This document shows positions 1-9,369 of a DNA stretch of 52,420 nt, in pieces. A program made the translations under genes and the position numbers. Position 1 is the first letter of the stretch; every line of letters starts with the position of its first letter. Origin of the DNA: Planctomycetaceae bacterium. GTDB taxonomy: Bacteria > Planctomycetota > Planctomycetia > Planctomycetales > Planctomycetaceae. The DNA is taken from the NCBI GenBank assembly GCA_020426505.1, contig JAGQPX010000160.1, forward strand, positions 1 to 52,420, read 5' to 3'. Under the pieces are notes generated by a model. That model made no database searches. It was given only the letters and a program-made list of their open reading frames with translations, and had not been told where the DNA came from.

Positions 1-34
1 CTTCCTGACGGGCGCGGCTCGTTCGGCGACTCTG

Positions 35-254
35 TTACCTGAATCCAAAGAGGTAGTCAGGGATTGTGTCGAAGTCCAGCAGCTTCGACAACCGACGGAC
101 CACAATCTCATTCGTCACGAGTGCAGAAGCGATTGCTTCGATGGCAGCGTTCCGAGCCCGAAGTGTCAGCGACGGGTCCAGTTGGACACAGGATGTCCAG
201 TCATTCCGTCGCGTACGCTCCGGACTCTGAGGTCATCTGGTTTCTTGCACTCAT
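35..254 (-). pseudogene. Possible remnant of a short protein-coding gene
   Basis: On the minus strand a frame open for about 65 codons ends in TAA at 35-37 and reads like real protein near its end (IEAIASALVTNEIVVRRLSK followed by LLDFDTIPDYLFGFR). It has no ATG; an in-frame TGA closes it upstream near 230. In another frame an ATG at 254 starts MSARNQMTSESGAYATE and then hits a TGA. Joining the two would need one read-through and one frameshift, so this may be a decayed gene, or chance. I recognise no family. It lies just downstream of the terminator of the giant surface-protein gene. Confidence 0.25.
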
Positions 255-292
255 CGGCACAAGACGATGACTTTTTGTGATGAACAAGCAAA

Positions 293-325
293 GAGCGTCC
301 GGCGAAATGAGTTCGCAGGACGCTC
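293..325 (-). terminator. Intrinsic terminator of the giant surface-protein gene
   Basis: GAGCGTCC (293-300) pairs with GGACGCTC (318-325). Inside it GCGAA (302-306) pairs with TTCGC (312-316) across one mismatch, leaving a 5-base loop. Read on the minus strand, the hairpin starts 28 bases after the stop codon at 353 and is followed by the T-rich stretch TTTGCTTGTT. Confidence 0.6.
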
Positions 326-352
326 AGGAAATCATGTTGTTTGCCCCGGAGA

Positions 353-3300
353 TCAGTAGGTTCCCCATCCGAACGGCAGTTCGCCGAAGGTTGTGTCAGG
401 CGTGAAGCCGACGCCAAACGCATCGCCGGGACCGTTGAGCGGTGAGACACTGTCCAACAGGAAGTCGCCACCGAACAGGAAGTCCAGTTCTGCACGGACG
501 AGCGGGTTGCCACCCGTCATCAGACGGAACGTGCTGTCGCCCATTCCAGGATACTCGAAGATGCCCAGATCAGGCGAACCGCTTGGAGCCTCGACTGGTA
601 CATTGGCACTCGCCGTTCCATCGGTGGCGAGCGTCAGAATATAGAGTGCACCAACATTATTAAGGGTGCCGTCAGTGTTTGGAGCGCCCACAGCAACCTC
701 GATGCTGCCGTCATTGTCGAGGTCTCCCAGGATCGCGACCGAAGTTCCAAACTGATCATCGTCCATGAGGGCCGGTCCACCGTTCGAGGCTTCCGTGATT
801 TCAACGGTACTGAGGATGGTCGTCGGCGTATCCATCAGGATCACGTGCACGGAACCGCGAGCACTTCCTCCCGGAACGGCCGAGTCTCGTTTTGCACCGA
901 CAAGAAGATCCTCGGCTCCATTGCCGTCAATGTCGCCAATCGAAGTGACAGCCGAGCCGAACCGGTCGCCGGCGCTCAAAGTCGGACCAGGGACCGAGGT
1001 ACCATCGAGCTTGGTGGTTCCCGTGACCGTTCCGCCGGCATTCAGAGTGAACAAGTAGACGGCTCCCTGATCAACGCCTCCGGCGTCGTCCTGCTCGGCT
1101 CCAACTGCCAATCGTCCGTCACCCATTCTTGCGAGTGACGATCCGAAGAAGTCACCGTTTGTAAGGACTGGTCCACCATTCAAACCACTTGCAATCGTAG
1201 TCGTGCTGCTGACAGTGACCGATGTTCCAGCAATGTCGAGGAACAGAACGTGGACAGCACCACGGTTGAGTCCACCCGTGTCGTCCTGCTTTGCTCCCAC
1301 GGCGAGGGCGAGTTCAGTGGCTCCCCCTCCATCCAGGTCGCCGAGCGAAGCGACGGATGAACCAAACAGATCACCGACGTCGAGAGCCGGCGTGTTCGGA
1401 GTGCTATTCTGAATCTTGGTCGAACTCAATACGGTCCCATCGGCATTGAGGAACACGATGTAGACCGCTCCCCGTGTCCCATCGGCATTGACAGCTCCGA
1501 CGGCCAGGTCGACGTTTCCATCCCCGTTCAGGTCGCCAACGTTCGCGATCGAGGAGCCGAAGCCTTCCCCACCTGGCAGGACCGGCAGACCGTTCAGGCC
1601 ACTCGAAAGCTCCGTGGTTTCCTTGACGGTGCCATCGCCGTTCATCAATTGCACGTAGACTGCGCCACCGATTCCGTTTTGCGGGGTCCCGACAGCCATA
1701 TCTTCCACTCCATCCCCGTCGAAATCGCCAAGGCCCGTGACGGCCGTGCCATAGTTTTGGTTGGCGTTCTGGATCGGATTGGGATCCGGATCGAGAATGA
1801 GGCCGCTCGCGTATTCGCGGATTGGGACTCTCTGTGCATTTCGACGTCGTGTGGCACCGCCGGATGTACTGTCGAATGGACCCGGGAAGGTGGCACTGTC
1901 CAATCGTGATTTGAAGGTGCCGTCGCTGTTGTTATAGAACGCTCCGGCCTCGCCCCCCGGCGTTCCGATCCTGAGCGCGTTATTCGCATCGACTGCATCG
2001 GTAATGTTCGCGTTTCCAGCGGCCGCTGTACCCCAGTTGACGTCAAGACGTGCCAGCGGGTCGCCGTTGCCAAGGTTGGTGATATTCGGTCCCCACGTTC
2101 CGCCGGGTCCTGGAGGAGTCGCACCCGTGGCTGTGTAACCGTGCATGAAGACATCGTTACCGAAGTTGCCCTGGAGAGTGCTGCTGGTGAGTTGCAGGAA
2201 CATGCCGGCGTTAATGAAGGTCGGCGTGATGCGAGCCGCAATGTCTCCTGCGGGGGGAGTGAAGTTGTCCGTTGCAAATTCTGAGTTCGCGGAGTTGGCG
2301 GAGAGATTCGCCGGATCAGCCGAACCGACTCGCACGAACAGGCCGGTCGAGGACAGCTGCAACAAGTCACCGAGATTGTCGGTTTCACCATTATTTGAAA
2401 TGTCCGCATGGTCAATCACCAGCGAGAGAACCGGGTCATCCGTGAAGTTGCCGTCGGTTGCCAAAGTCGCTCCGGAGAAATCGATCTGGTTCTGAGTCGG
2501 TGACGGCGTATTGACTGCGTAGATTCCCTCTTCGCCGTTGGAGTTGATCACGTTCCCCATTGAACCCGGCATCCCGGGATCACGCCGCATGGTGATGAAG
2601 GTCGCCGCGTCCTGCTGATTGAGGATGTCGACCCCTCGTCCCACGTTGTTCTGGATCCGGTTGTCGATCATTTCGATCACCAGAAGACGTGGGAAGGTGT
2701 TGGGTTGATTGTTGTTGATTTCGACGCCGTCCTGGAAGTTCTCACGAATCTGGTTACGGATCATCGTGACGTCTTTGGCAGCTCCAGGCTGCTGACTGTT
2801 ATTCTTGATGCTGAATCCATGACCCAGAGTGCGGTCATCCAACGGCGTCCCCTCAGCGACAAGTGCACCATTACGGATGATGTCGTTATCGGTCCACACG
2901 GAGATTCCACGACCGATGAGTTCGACACCCGTGCTACCGTTCCCGCCCTCAATCTCCTGGCCGAACTGATTGAGGAGTGCGCCAATCGTGTTGTCGTGAA
3001 AGACGAGCGGGTTGCCCGTTTCTCCGATGCGGCTAAAGCTGATAATTCCGAAGTCCGTGTTATCGGCGATGATATTGCCGCCGATATCGCCAAGAATCGT
3101 GAGTGCGTCGTTGCCAGTAAGTGCCGCCTGGTTCAGTTCCAAACCATCGTCGCCGTTGCCGATGATCATGTTGTCCTGCATGTCGATGTCGAGTTTGGCA
3201 TCGGCGTTGACCTGCAGGAAGACGCCGTCCAAGGCGTTGCGCTGGATGCTGTTTTCCGATAGCTCGACCATCATGGGGTCGGTCTTGTCGTTCTGGCCAA

Positions 3301-6300
3301 TGATTCTGACGCCATTAAGACCATTGTCGTCCAACGAGTTCCTCAAGACTTCCATATCATTAACGAGCACTTCGTCGACACGTCGGAAGTTGAATCCGTC
3401 GACCCCGTTGAAGTCGACAGAATTATCGTGGACATGCAAGCCCATGATGGCCGACTGCTCCTCCACTTCGAAATCAATGCCCGTCCCTGCATTTCCGGCA
3501 CCGTTGCCACCGATGATGTTGTCTCGGATGAGCAGGCCCGGGGCCGCTCCAGCGTCATCAAGAGTGTTGGTCGCTTGAGCGGGGTTGGCTGTGCCGATCA
3601 TACGAACAAACACGCCGTCGCCGTTGAAGACTCCCGTGCCATCGTTCGTGTTGGTAATAATGTTGCCGATGATGGCCATGCGGCCGGTTGAGTTCTGGAT
3701 CATTTCCAGCAGGACGCCGGCACCGACGTTGTTGTTAATGAAGTTGCCGGCTGTGTCATCGGTGCGGCTGCCGAGGCTGATGTCGAAGTCGCCGCCGTTG
3801 AAGATGCCGCGGAAGCCGAAGCTGCCGTTGTTCTGGATGACGTTGTTGGTGAAGCTGCCGCCGCTGTTGAACGTCGACGGCGTGGCGCCCTGAATCGTGA
3901 TGCCCGTCTCGCCGTTGCCGCTGAAGTTGATCCGGTCCACCGAGTTCATGTCCAGGGTGGCGTTGTCCAACTGAACCAGGAGGCCGTTGGCGCCGTTGTT
4001 CGAGGCGGACGACGTGGTGCCAAGCAGGTCAAACGTGGAGTTGGTGACGTCGATCGTGGCCGTCGAGTCGGTCATAATCAGGTCGATGCCGTTGGCACCG
4101 TTGTTGTTGAAGCGACCGACGTCGATGCTGGTGGCCGGGACGATGGTGCCCGGTCCGAGCAGGCTGAGCCGGAGTCCGTCGCCGTTGTTATTGTTCGCAA
4201 AGATGCGATCGAGTTCGAGCATCGTTGCCACCGTGTTGTCGATCGTGAGGTCGATCCCGTCACCCGTGCCCGTGCCGAGGCCAGGACCTGTGGTCGTGGC
4301 GTCGTTGAAGCTGATCGCGATCGGGTCGATCATGTTGGCGAAGGAGGCGTGCACCTGATCGCCCGTGTTTCCGCTGACGGTCATGCCGCTGAGGTCGAAC
4401 GAACTGATGCCGGACACGAGGTCGAAGTCGACCGTGAGTCCGTTGCCCTGGTTGCCGTTGACGTTGAGTGACGTCCCGGTGACTGCGAGCGAACCGATGT
4501 TGACGCCGGAGGCATCGTTGGCGAGGACTTTCACTCCATCACCGGTGTTGCCTGTGGAGACGCCGCTGAGTGTCATGGTGCCCATGACGTCCGAAGCGTT
4601 CTCAAGATTGAGTTCCGCACCGTCCGCCGTGTTGCCGGTGGTGGTGAAGCCGGTCACGTCGACGTCCATGTTGACGGTCACCGCGTCAAGGGTGACTCGC
4701 AGACCGTCACCCGTGTTGCCGGTGGCCGTCACGTCGTTCACGGCGACGTTGTCGAGTGTCATGTTGGCGAGCATGATGTTGACGCCCGTGTTGACACCCA
4801 TGTTGCCGTTGGCTGTGACGTCGCTGACCTCGAAGTCGCCCAGGCCGAGGACCGCATCGAGGTCGATCAACAGACCGGTTTGGTCGTTACCGCCGAAGGT
4901 GGACCCGGCACCGCCGACGAGAAGATTGTTGATCGTGACGCCGGTGGCGTCGTCGGCATCAATGTGCATGCCGTGGTTGTTGTTGTTCGATGCGCCACCG
5001 AGAATCGTCAGGTTGGAAACCGTGACGCCGTTGGTCAACCGTGCAAGGAAGCCGGTTTCATTGTTGCCACTGAACTGGCTACCGGGTGTGGTCGAGTTGA
5101 GTGCCGCCGTCGTTGTCGCTCCGTCGGCGAAGAAGGTGGTGCCGAACAGGAAGTTGTTGTTGGCCGTCGAGCCGCCTTCAATTCCGAGCGTGAGATCACC
5201 ACCAGCGGTGACCTGCGCGGCATGTCCGCTGAGAGCATTACTGTTTGCAGCGACTCCGCTGAAGTTCACATCGACGGAGGTGCCTGTCCCCGTGACGGCC
5301 GTGCGGATCCCATCAAAGTCGTTGTTGTTGGCGGTGCCGTTCATGAAGGCCGAGTTGTTCAACACGGCTCCGGGGGCGATCGTTCCGACCGCGAGATTGA
5401 CACCCTGAATGCCGTTGTTGTTGGCACTAAACCCGTTGACGATGACCTGTCCCACGAACTTGTTTTGCGCGGAGACGTTGATGCCGCGACCGGCAGCTGA
5501 ATTTGCGGTGACGTTCTGGACATTCACCGAGCCAGTCGTACCAGGCAGGGAGGAGCCGAGCAGGCTGAGTTCGAAACCGTCATGTTGGATGTTGCCGCTC
5601 TGCCCCGCGCCGGTGACGTTGATGCCGTTGCCGACGAAGCTCGTGAGCGTCGAGAGTCCCCGCACCTCAAGCATCACGCCGTCTTGCCTGACATTCTGGG
5701 CGGAGATGTTATTGAACTGTGTGACGGACCCGGAGGCCTTGTTGGCATACTGAATTCCGATGCCCCGTTTGCTCGCGGCATTGGCGGTGACGTTGTTGAA
5801 GCTGAGGTCAGCAACGGTGTTCAATCCGTTGACGTCGATCCGGATACCGTCGGCTGTGATCCCCTGTCCGGCGTTGGTGACGTTGAGTCCGCTGAATGTG
5901 GCGTCAACGTCGGCCCCATTCTTGACAAACAAGGCCGCACCCACCGCCTGAGCGTTGATTGCGGAGGTGTTGGCAATTTCGTAAGTGCCGTCAGAGCCGG
6001 AGTCGTACCGTGTCACGAAGGCGCTGGACGTGCTGTTGTTGACTGTGAGACCACTGAAGGACAGGTTGCCGGTCGAGTTCTGAGCGACCACGCCGGAGAT
6101 GCTGTTGTTTGGGTCGGTGCCGGCAGTGGTGACGGTGCCGCCGTTGATGTCCAGATTCAGCGTGGCATTGTTGTTGGCGACGAAGCTGAGTGCCTGCTTG
6201 GTCATGTTCCCCTGCAGGGAGACATTGTTCAGGGTCACGCTCGTGTCGGCGTTGACGATGGACGTGATCTGCAGGCCGCGGTTGACGTTGTTGTTGGAGG

Positions 6301-7597
6301 TCAGGCGATCGATATTGAAGTTGGACGTTCCGTTTCTCAGGAAGAGATGAGCACCATCCTCGGCGCTGCCAGAGACGTTGAGCAAATCCGCATTGAAGGC
6401 GGAGATGTCGCCGCCCAGAATGTTGACGTCGAGTCCCGAACGGGCCGAGTTGCGAAGATTGACGCTGTTGAATGCGTTGACGCTGATGTCGGCACCACCC
6501 GTGGAGTCAAAATCGGCGCCAAACACGCCTGCGTTGTCGCCCATGAAGTTATTGACAGACAAAGCAATCATGGACCCGATACCGCCCGCCTTGACATTCA
6601 GGGCATCGGAGCCGGCGCCCAGCGCAGAGGTGTTGTTGATCGCGACATCGACGTTTGCGCCACCTTTTGCTTCGATGTTGAATCCGTTGGCTTTGGAGTT
6701 GTTGGCGATGACATTGTCGAAGTCGGCATCAATCGTTGACATCACTCCGGTTGCTGTGAGGTCAACCTCATTACGAGCGCTGGCGGTGCCGTTGCCCGCA
6801 AACGTCGTGTTGGAGACAGGCGTGGTGGTCTCGAAATGACCGCCCGATGCGACATTGACGTCGAGTCCCTCGAGCTTATTGTTTCGGACTTCGACATCGT
6901 TCATGTCGAGCTGCACCGTGGCAGACTGCGCGGGAGCGCCCACTCCGACCTCGACGCCGATGCCAGCGCTCGCGATGGAGTCGCCGTTCGAGTTAACTTT
7001 CAGATCGTCAAGACTGACGTTCGCGTCTCCGCCCGTATGAGCGCGAACCTTGATGCCCTCTCGGGCGGAATTGTTGAAGAACCCGTTTGAGACATTGACA
7101 TTCGCCGTGCCGTTGTTGATCGCTTCAACGAGCAAACCGGGGCCGAACACGTTGTTGTTGACGGCGATTCCCGTCATGGAGACGGTGAGCATGTCGCCGG
7201 CACCGTTCGCCTGAATGACGATCCCGGCGTTATTCACGATGATCGGGTTCGCACTACCGATGATGCTGACATCGTCCGTAATGTTCAGGTTGCCGAGCGT
7301 CTGATTGAGAACGGCCCCATCGAGGTTCGCAGCAAACTGAATCGTGTCTGCGCCGGCGGTGGAGTTCGCCAGGAAGATGGCTTCACGCAGCGACAAGTCG
7401 CCGGGGTTTGAGTTACCATCCAACTCGTCGATGGGGTTATCGACGGTGAAAGTGGTGAGAAGGGTGCGTTGCTCGAGTGCTTCGGCAATGCAGGCGGCCC
7501 GGGCTGCGAGGCGTTTGCCGGATCGGCGGCGACGCGAATTGATGCGTCCGAATTGAATCCGACGTTCAAACCACTTCAGCCAGTCGTTGCGTAACAT
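353..7597 (-). CDS. Giant exported surface protein: LEPR-XLL-like N-terminus, right-handed beta-helix, FG-GAP repeats
   Basis: A protein of about 2414 residues, probably on the cell surface. Near residues 40-47 it has ALEQRTLL, a variant of the planctomycete LEPR-XLL export motif, after a basic Arg-rich stretch. Next comes a CSLREA-type segment (DLSLREAIFLANS). Residues ~80-1750 are Asn/Gly/Thr-rich imperfect repeats typical of parallel beta-helix proteins. At ~1945-2340 there are six FG-GAP-type units such as DFDGDGVEDMAVG and DLNGDGNVDLAVG, which resemble calcium-binding integrin-type propeller blades; the third and fourth are degenerate. Start: GGGAGA lies just before three consecutive ATGs (7603, 7600, 7597), and 7597 has the best spacing; a GTG at 7672 is also open. 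No dockerin, sortase or autotransporter domain is visible. Role is inferred: adhesion or cell-surface structure. Confidence 0.85.
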   Translation of the reverse strand: MLRNDWLKWFERRIQFGRINSRRRRSGKRLAARAACIAEALEQRTLLTTFTVDNPIDELDGNSNPGDLSLREAIFLANSTAGADTIQFAANLDGAVLNQTLGNLNITDDVSIIGSANPIIVNNAGIVIQANGAGDMLTVSMTGIAVNNNVFGPGLLVEAINNGTANVNVSNGFFNNSAREGIKVRAHTGGDANVSLDDLKVNSNGDSIASAGIGVEVGVGAPAQSATVQLDMNDVEVRNNKLEGLDVNVASGGHFETTTPVSNTTFAGNGTASARNEVDLTATGVMSTIDADFDNVIANNSKANGFNIEAKGGANVDVAINNTSALGAGSDALNVKAGGIGSMIALSVNNFMGDNAGVFGADFDSTGGADISVNAFNSVNLRNSARSGLDVNILGGDISAFNADLLNVSGSAEDGAHLFLRNGTSNFNIDRLTSNNNVNRGLQITSIVNADTSVTLNNVSLQGNMTKQALSFVANNNATLNLDINGGTVTTAGTDPNNSISGVVAQNSTGNLSFSGLTVNNSTSSAFVTRYDSGSDGTYEIANTSAINAQAVGAALFVKNGADVDATFSGLNVTNAGQGITADGIRIDVNGLNTVADLSFNNVTANAASKRGIGIQYANKASGSVTQFNNISAQNVRQDGVMLEVRGLSTLTSFVGNGINVTGAGQSGNIQHDGFELSLLGSSLPGTTGSVNVQNVTANSAAGRGINVSAQNKFVGQVIVNGFSANNNGIQGVNLAVGTIAPGAVLNNSAFMNGTANNNDFDGIRTAVTGTGTSVDVNFSGVAANSNALSGHAAQVTAGGDLTLGIEGGSTANNNFLFGTTFFADGATTTAALNSTTPGSQFSGNNETGFLARLTNGVTVSNLTILGGASNNNNHGMHIDADDATGVTINNLLVGGAGSTFGGNDQTGLLIDLDAVLGLGDFEVSDVTANGNMGVNTGVNIMLANMTLDNVAVNDVTATGNTGDGLRVTLDAVTVNMDVDVTGFTTTGNTADGAELNLENASDVMGTMTLSGVSTGNTGDGVKVLANDASGVNIGSLAVTGTSLNVNGNQGNGLTVDFDLVSGISSFDLSGMTVSGNTGDQVHASFANMIDPIAISFNDATTTGPGLGTGTGDGIDLTIDNTVATMLELDRIFANNNNGDGLRLSLLGPGTIVPATSIDVGRFNNNGANGIDLIMTDSTATIDVTNSTFDLLGTTSSASNNGANGLLVQLDNATLDMNSVDRINFSGNGETGITIQGATPSTFNSGGSFTNNVIQNNGSFGFRGIFNGGDFDISLGSRTDDTAGNFINNNVGAGVLLEMIQNSTGRMAIIGNIITNTNDGTGVFNGDGVFVRMIGTANPAQATNTLDDAGAAPGLLIRDNIIGGNGAGNAGTGIDFEVEEQSAIMGLHVHDNSVDFNGVDGFNFRRVDEVLVNDMEVLRNSLDDNGLNGVRIIGQNDKTDPMMVELSENSIQRNALDGVFLQVNADAKLDIDMQDNMIIGNGDDGLELNQAALTGNDALTILGDIGGNIIADNTDFGIISFSRIGETGNPLVFHDNTIGALLNQFGQEIEGGNGSTGVELIGRGISVWTDNDIIRNGALVAEGTPLDDRTLGHGFSIKNNSQQPGAAKDVTMIRNQIRENFQDGVEINNNQPNTFPRLLVIEMIDNRIQNNVGRGVDILNQQDAATFITMRRDPGMPGSMGNVINSNGEEGIYAVNTPSPTQNQIDFSGATLATDGNFTDDPVLSLVIDHADISNNGETDNLGDLLQLSSTGLFVRVGSADPANLSANSANSEFATDNFTPPAGDIAARITPTFINAGMFLQLTSSTLQGNFGNDVFMHGYTATGATPPGPGGTWGPNITNLGNGDPLARLDVNWGTAAAGNANITDAVDANNALRIGTPGGEAGAFYNNSDGTFKSRLDSATFPGPFDSTSGGATRRRNAQRVPIREYASGLILDPDPNPIQNANQNYGTAVTGLGDFDGDGVEDMAVGTPQNGIGGAVYVQLMNGDGTVKETTELSSGLNGLPVLPGGEGFGSSIANVGDLNGDGNVDLAVGAVNADGTRGAVYIVFLNADGTVLSSTKIQNSTPNTPALDVGDLFGSSVASLGDLDGGGATELALAVGAKQDDTGGLNRGAVHVLFLDIAGTSVTVSSTTTIASGLNGGPVLTNGDFFGSSLARMGDGRLAVGAEQDDAGGVDQGAVYLFTLNAGGTVTGTTKLDGTSVPGPTLSAGDRFGSAVTSIGDIDGNGAEDLLVGAKRDSAVPGGSARGSVHVILMDTPTTILSTVEITEASNGGPALMDDDQFGTSVAILGDLDNDGSIEVAVGAPNTDGTLNNVGALYILTLATDGTASANVPVEAPSGSPDLGIFEYPGMGDSTFRLMTGGNPLVRAELDFLFGGDFLLDSVSPLNGPGDAFGVGFTPDTTFGELPFGWGTY

Positions 7598-8403
7598 CAT
7601 CATTCTCCCAAACGTATGCAGAGCGCCGCCTGCAGTGTTCGCCGACCGGCCACTGAGGCCTGTCGTCTTCACGAACCTGCGGAGGTTGATCGCCCGCGTA
7701 CGGAATTACGTTTCGATTCAGTCGAAAAAGGTGGGGATACTCCGATTTCAGACTCGGCATCGATCACTGCCAACGACTGCCTGAGAGGGGGGAAGACAGG
7801 CCGTCGGCGATGCCGAGTTCTTAGATCAATGCAGAATCACGCGCTGACACCAGTGGTGAACAAGCGCGCAAGCCAAGGTCCAATATCTCATTCTCCCTGT
7901 AGTAACGTCACCTGCAAACTTCCCATAAGCGGAAGTTTTTTACGAAACTATGGAACAAGTGTTCCTGAATCCGTGAGGTTCGAACGGGGGGAGGCATCGT
8001 GCCAAGGCGATTGACCCGCGCTGCATCGACTTTGCAGCATTTCCCGATCGTAACGCGAATTCCGGACACACGTCCAGTGTGTAGACACAGAGTCCAGAGA
8101 AGAATTTCGGTCTGCGGAGGAAACTCCCACAACGAGGATTCGGCAGTTTACGGGCTTTGGGGGCGATTTATCGCAAGTTGGACGGTTTCACCAGTTATGA
8201 CGGCGTTCGATGCCAAAGGCAGATCGCTTCGGTCATCACAGAAAGAGAATCAATAACTCATCTTCAACGGCTTTCATGGAGAGAACCGGTCGTCAGATGC
8301 ACCTTGGATCTGTGAATGGCACGGGCCATGATCCTTGAGGTATGCTTAGCCTGTGGATGATCCACGGTTCACCAACTGGTATGTCAGTGACGGCGTCCGT
8401 CTC
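7598..8403. other. Long divergent intergenic region
   Basis: About 800 bases separate the giant surface-protein gene (minus) from the SRPBCC gene (plus) and presumably carry both promoters. Open frames here have no convincing protein character. The only marked element is a short dyad, GGAACA-AG-TGTTCC, at 7952-7965, which could be an operator. No RNA gene was recognised. Confidence 0.5.
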
Positions 8404-9021
8404 ATGAGCAACGACCCTGCTGCCTCAACGTCAGAGCCAACTCCGTCGCATCCGCCCAAAGAGCGACCGGTCTGGCTGCAGATGGTCATGGGGCTGGTGA
8501 TGGCAATTGTGGGATTGCTGGTCGTCGCACTGCTGATCAGTTTTCTGCTTCCTTCAACATACACGGTCACGCGTTCGATCGTCATTGACGCTCCGCCGGC
8601 CGAGATTCATCCGTACATCGAGACGCTAAATCAGTGGCCGGAATGGACAACCTGGAACACCGAGAGGTTCCCGGAACTTGTCTACTCCTATGAGGGTCCA
8701 GAGGCCGGCGTGGGGGCGATTCAAAAGTGGACGGACCCGGAAATGGGAAGCGGACGGCTTGAGATCACCGAGAGCAGCGAGGCGGACGGCATCCGGTTCA
8801 CTCTCCTTTTTGAGCAGTCACCTGAGCCGCTCACCGGATCGATTGTCTATGCAGCGACGGACGGGGGAGGCACGCGCGTCACTTGGATCGGCAACGGGGA
8901 CGTCGGCTCCAACCCGGTCGCACGCTACTTTGGTCTGATGATGGATTCGATGATCGGAGTCGATTACGAAGCAGGACTCTGCAAGCTCAAGATTCTCGTC
9001 GAAGCTCCGCACGCAGAGTAG
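8404..9021 (+). CDS. Membrane-anchored SRPBCC (START/Bet v1-like) protein
   Basis: About 205 residues. A short Pro/Ser-rich N-terminus precedes one transmembrane helix (residues ~23-50, rich in Val, Leu, Ile and Ala). An SRPBCC fold follows, starting with VTRSIVIDAPPAEIHPYI, with a WPEWTTWN motif and a long C-terminal helix. Proteins of this superfamily bind hydrophobic ligands in a deep cavity; ligand and role here are unknown. The ATG at 8404 has no clear ribosome site. A GTG at 8353 is in frame with GAGG 12 bases upstream and would add 17 residues, so the start is uncertain. It stands alone on the plus strand. Confidence 0.7.
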   Translation: MSNDPAASTSEPTPSHPPKERPVWLQMVMGLVMAIVGLLVVALLISFLLPSTYTVTRSIVIDAPPAEIHPYIETLNQWPEWTTWNTERFPELVYSYEGPEAGVGAIQKWTDPEMGSGRLEITESSEADGIRFTLLFEQSPEPLTGSIVYAATDGGGTRVTWIGNGDVGSNPVARYFGLMMDSMIGVDYEAGLCKLKILVEAPHAE

Positions 9022-9369
9022 GTTCCGCCCGTTCTAACTTCAGGATATCTGGTCTGCGCCCCCGGCTGGGGTCCGCGACAAGGTGGGCTTCACAGGATGG
9101 CCGTCCCGGGTTCGTGATCTCTTGGAACTGGCCTATCACTGATCTGGCTCCCGTCACATAATCCGCCATCGGCGAACCCCTCGGGTCTCGGTAGCCCGTT
9201 CATTCGACATAACCGCTCCGGACAGAGAAGTCTCTCGGGAGAGGATGTCCGAGGGGTCTCTTCCTACACTCAACCTTCAGACCGTGACGATAGTGCCATT
9301 GGTGCAGATGCGTCACGTGCTCATTCGAGATCGTTCCTCGTGTATCGTGCTCATCTCCGCCGTTCCGAA
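9022..9369. other. Intergenic region before murC
   Basis: About 320-350 bases between the SRPBCC gene and murC; the exact end depends on which murC start is used. I see no gene, no strong terminator and no recognisable RNA here. It presumably holds the murC-murB promoter. Confidence 0.4.

Noticed and set aside
1645..2415. 256-codon minus-strand frame inside the giant gene
   Set aside because: It is an alternative frame of the same strand with Ser/Arg/Thr bias and no family features.
4365..6739. Long plus-strand open frames (347 and 385 codons) opposite the giant surface-protein gene
   Set aside because: They mirror the repeat-rich antisense strand of a GC-rich gene, have biased composition (Val/Pro/Ser or Asp/Gly/Val) and no recognisable domain.
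7604..7672. N-terminal extension of the giant protein to the GTG at 7672
   Set aside because: The GGGAGA ribosome site directly before the three ATGs at 7603-7597 is better, and LEPR-XLL proteins usually begin with a short basic N-terminus.
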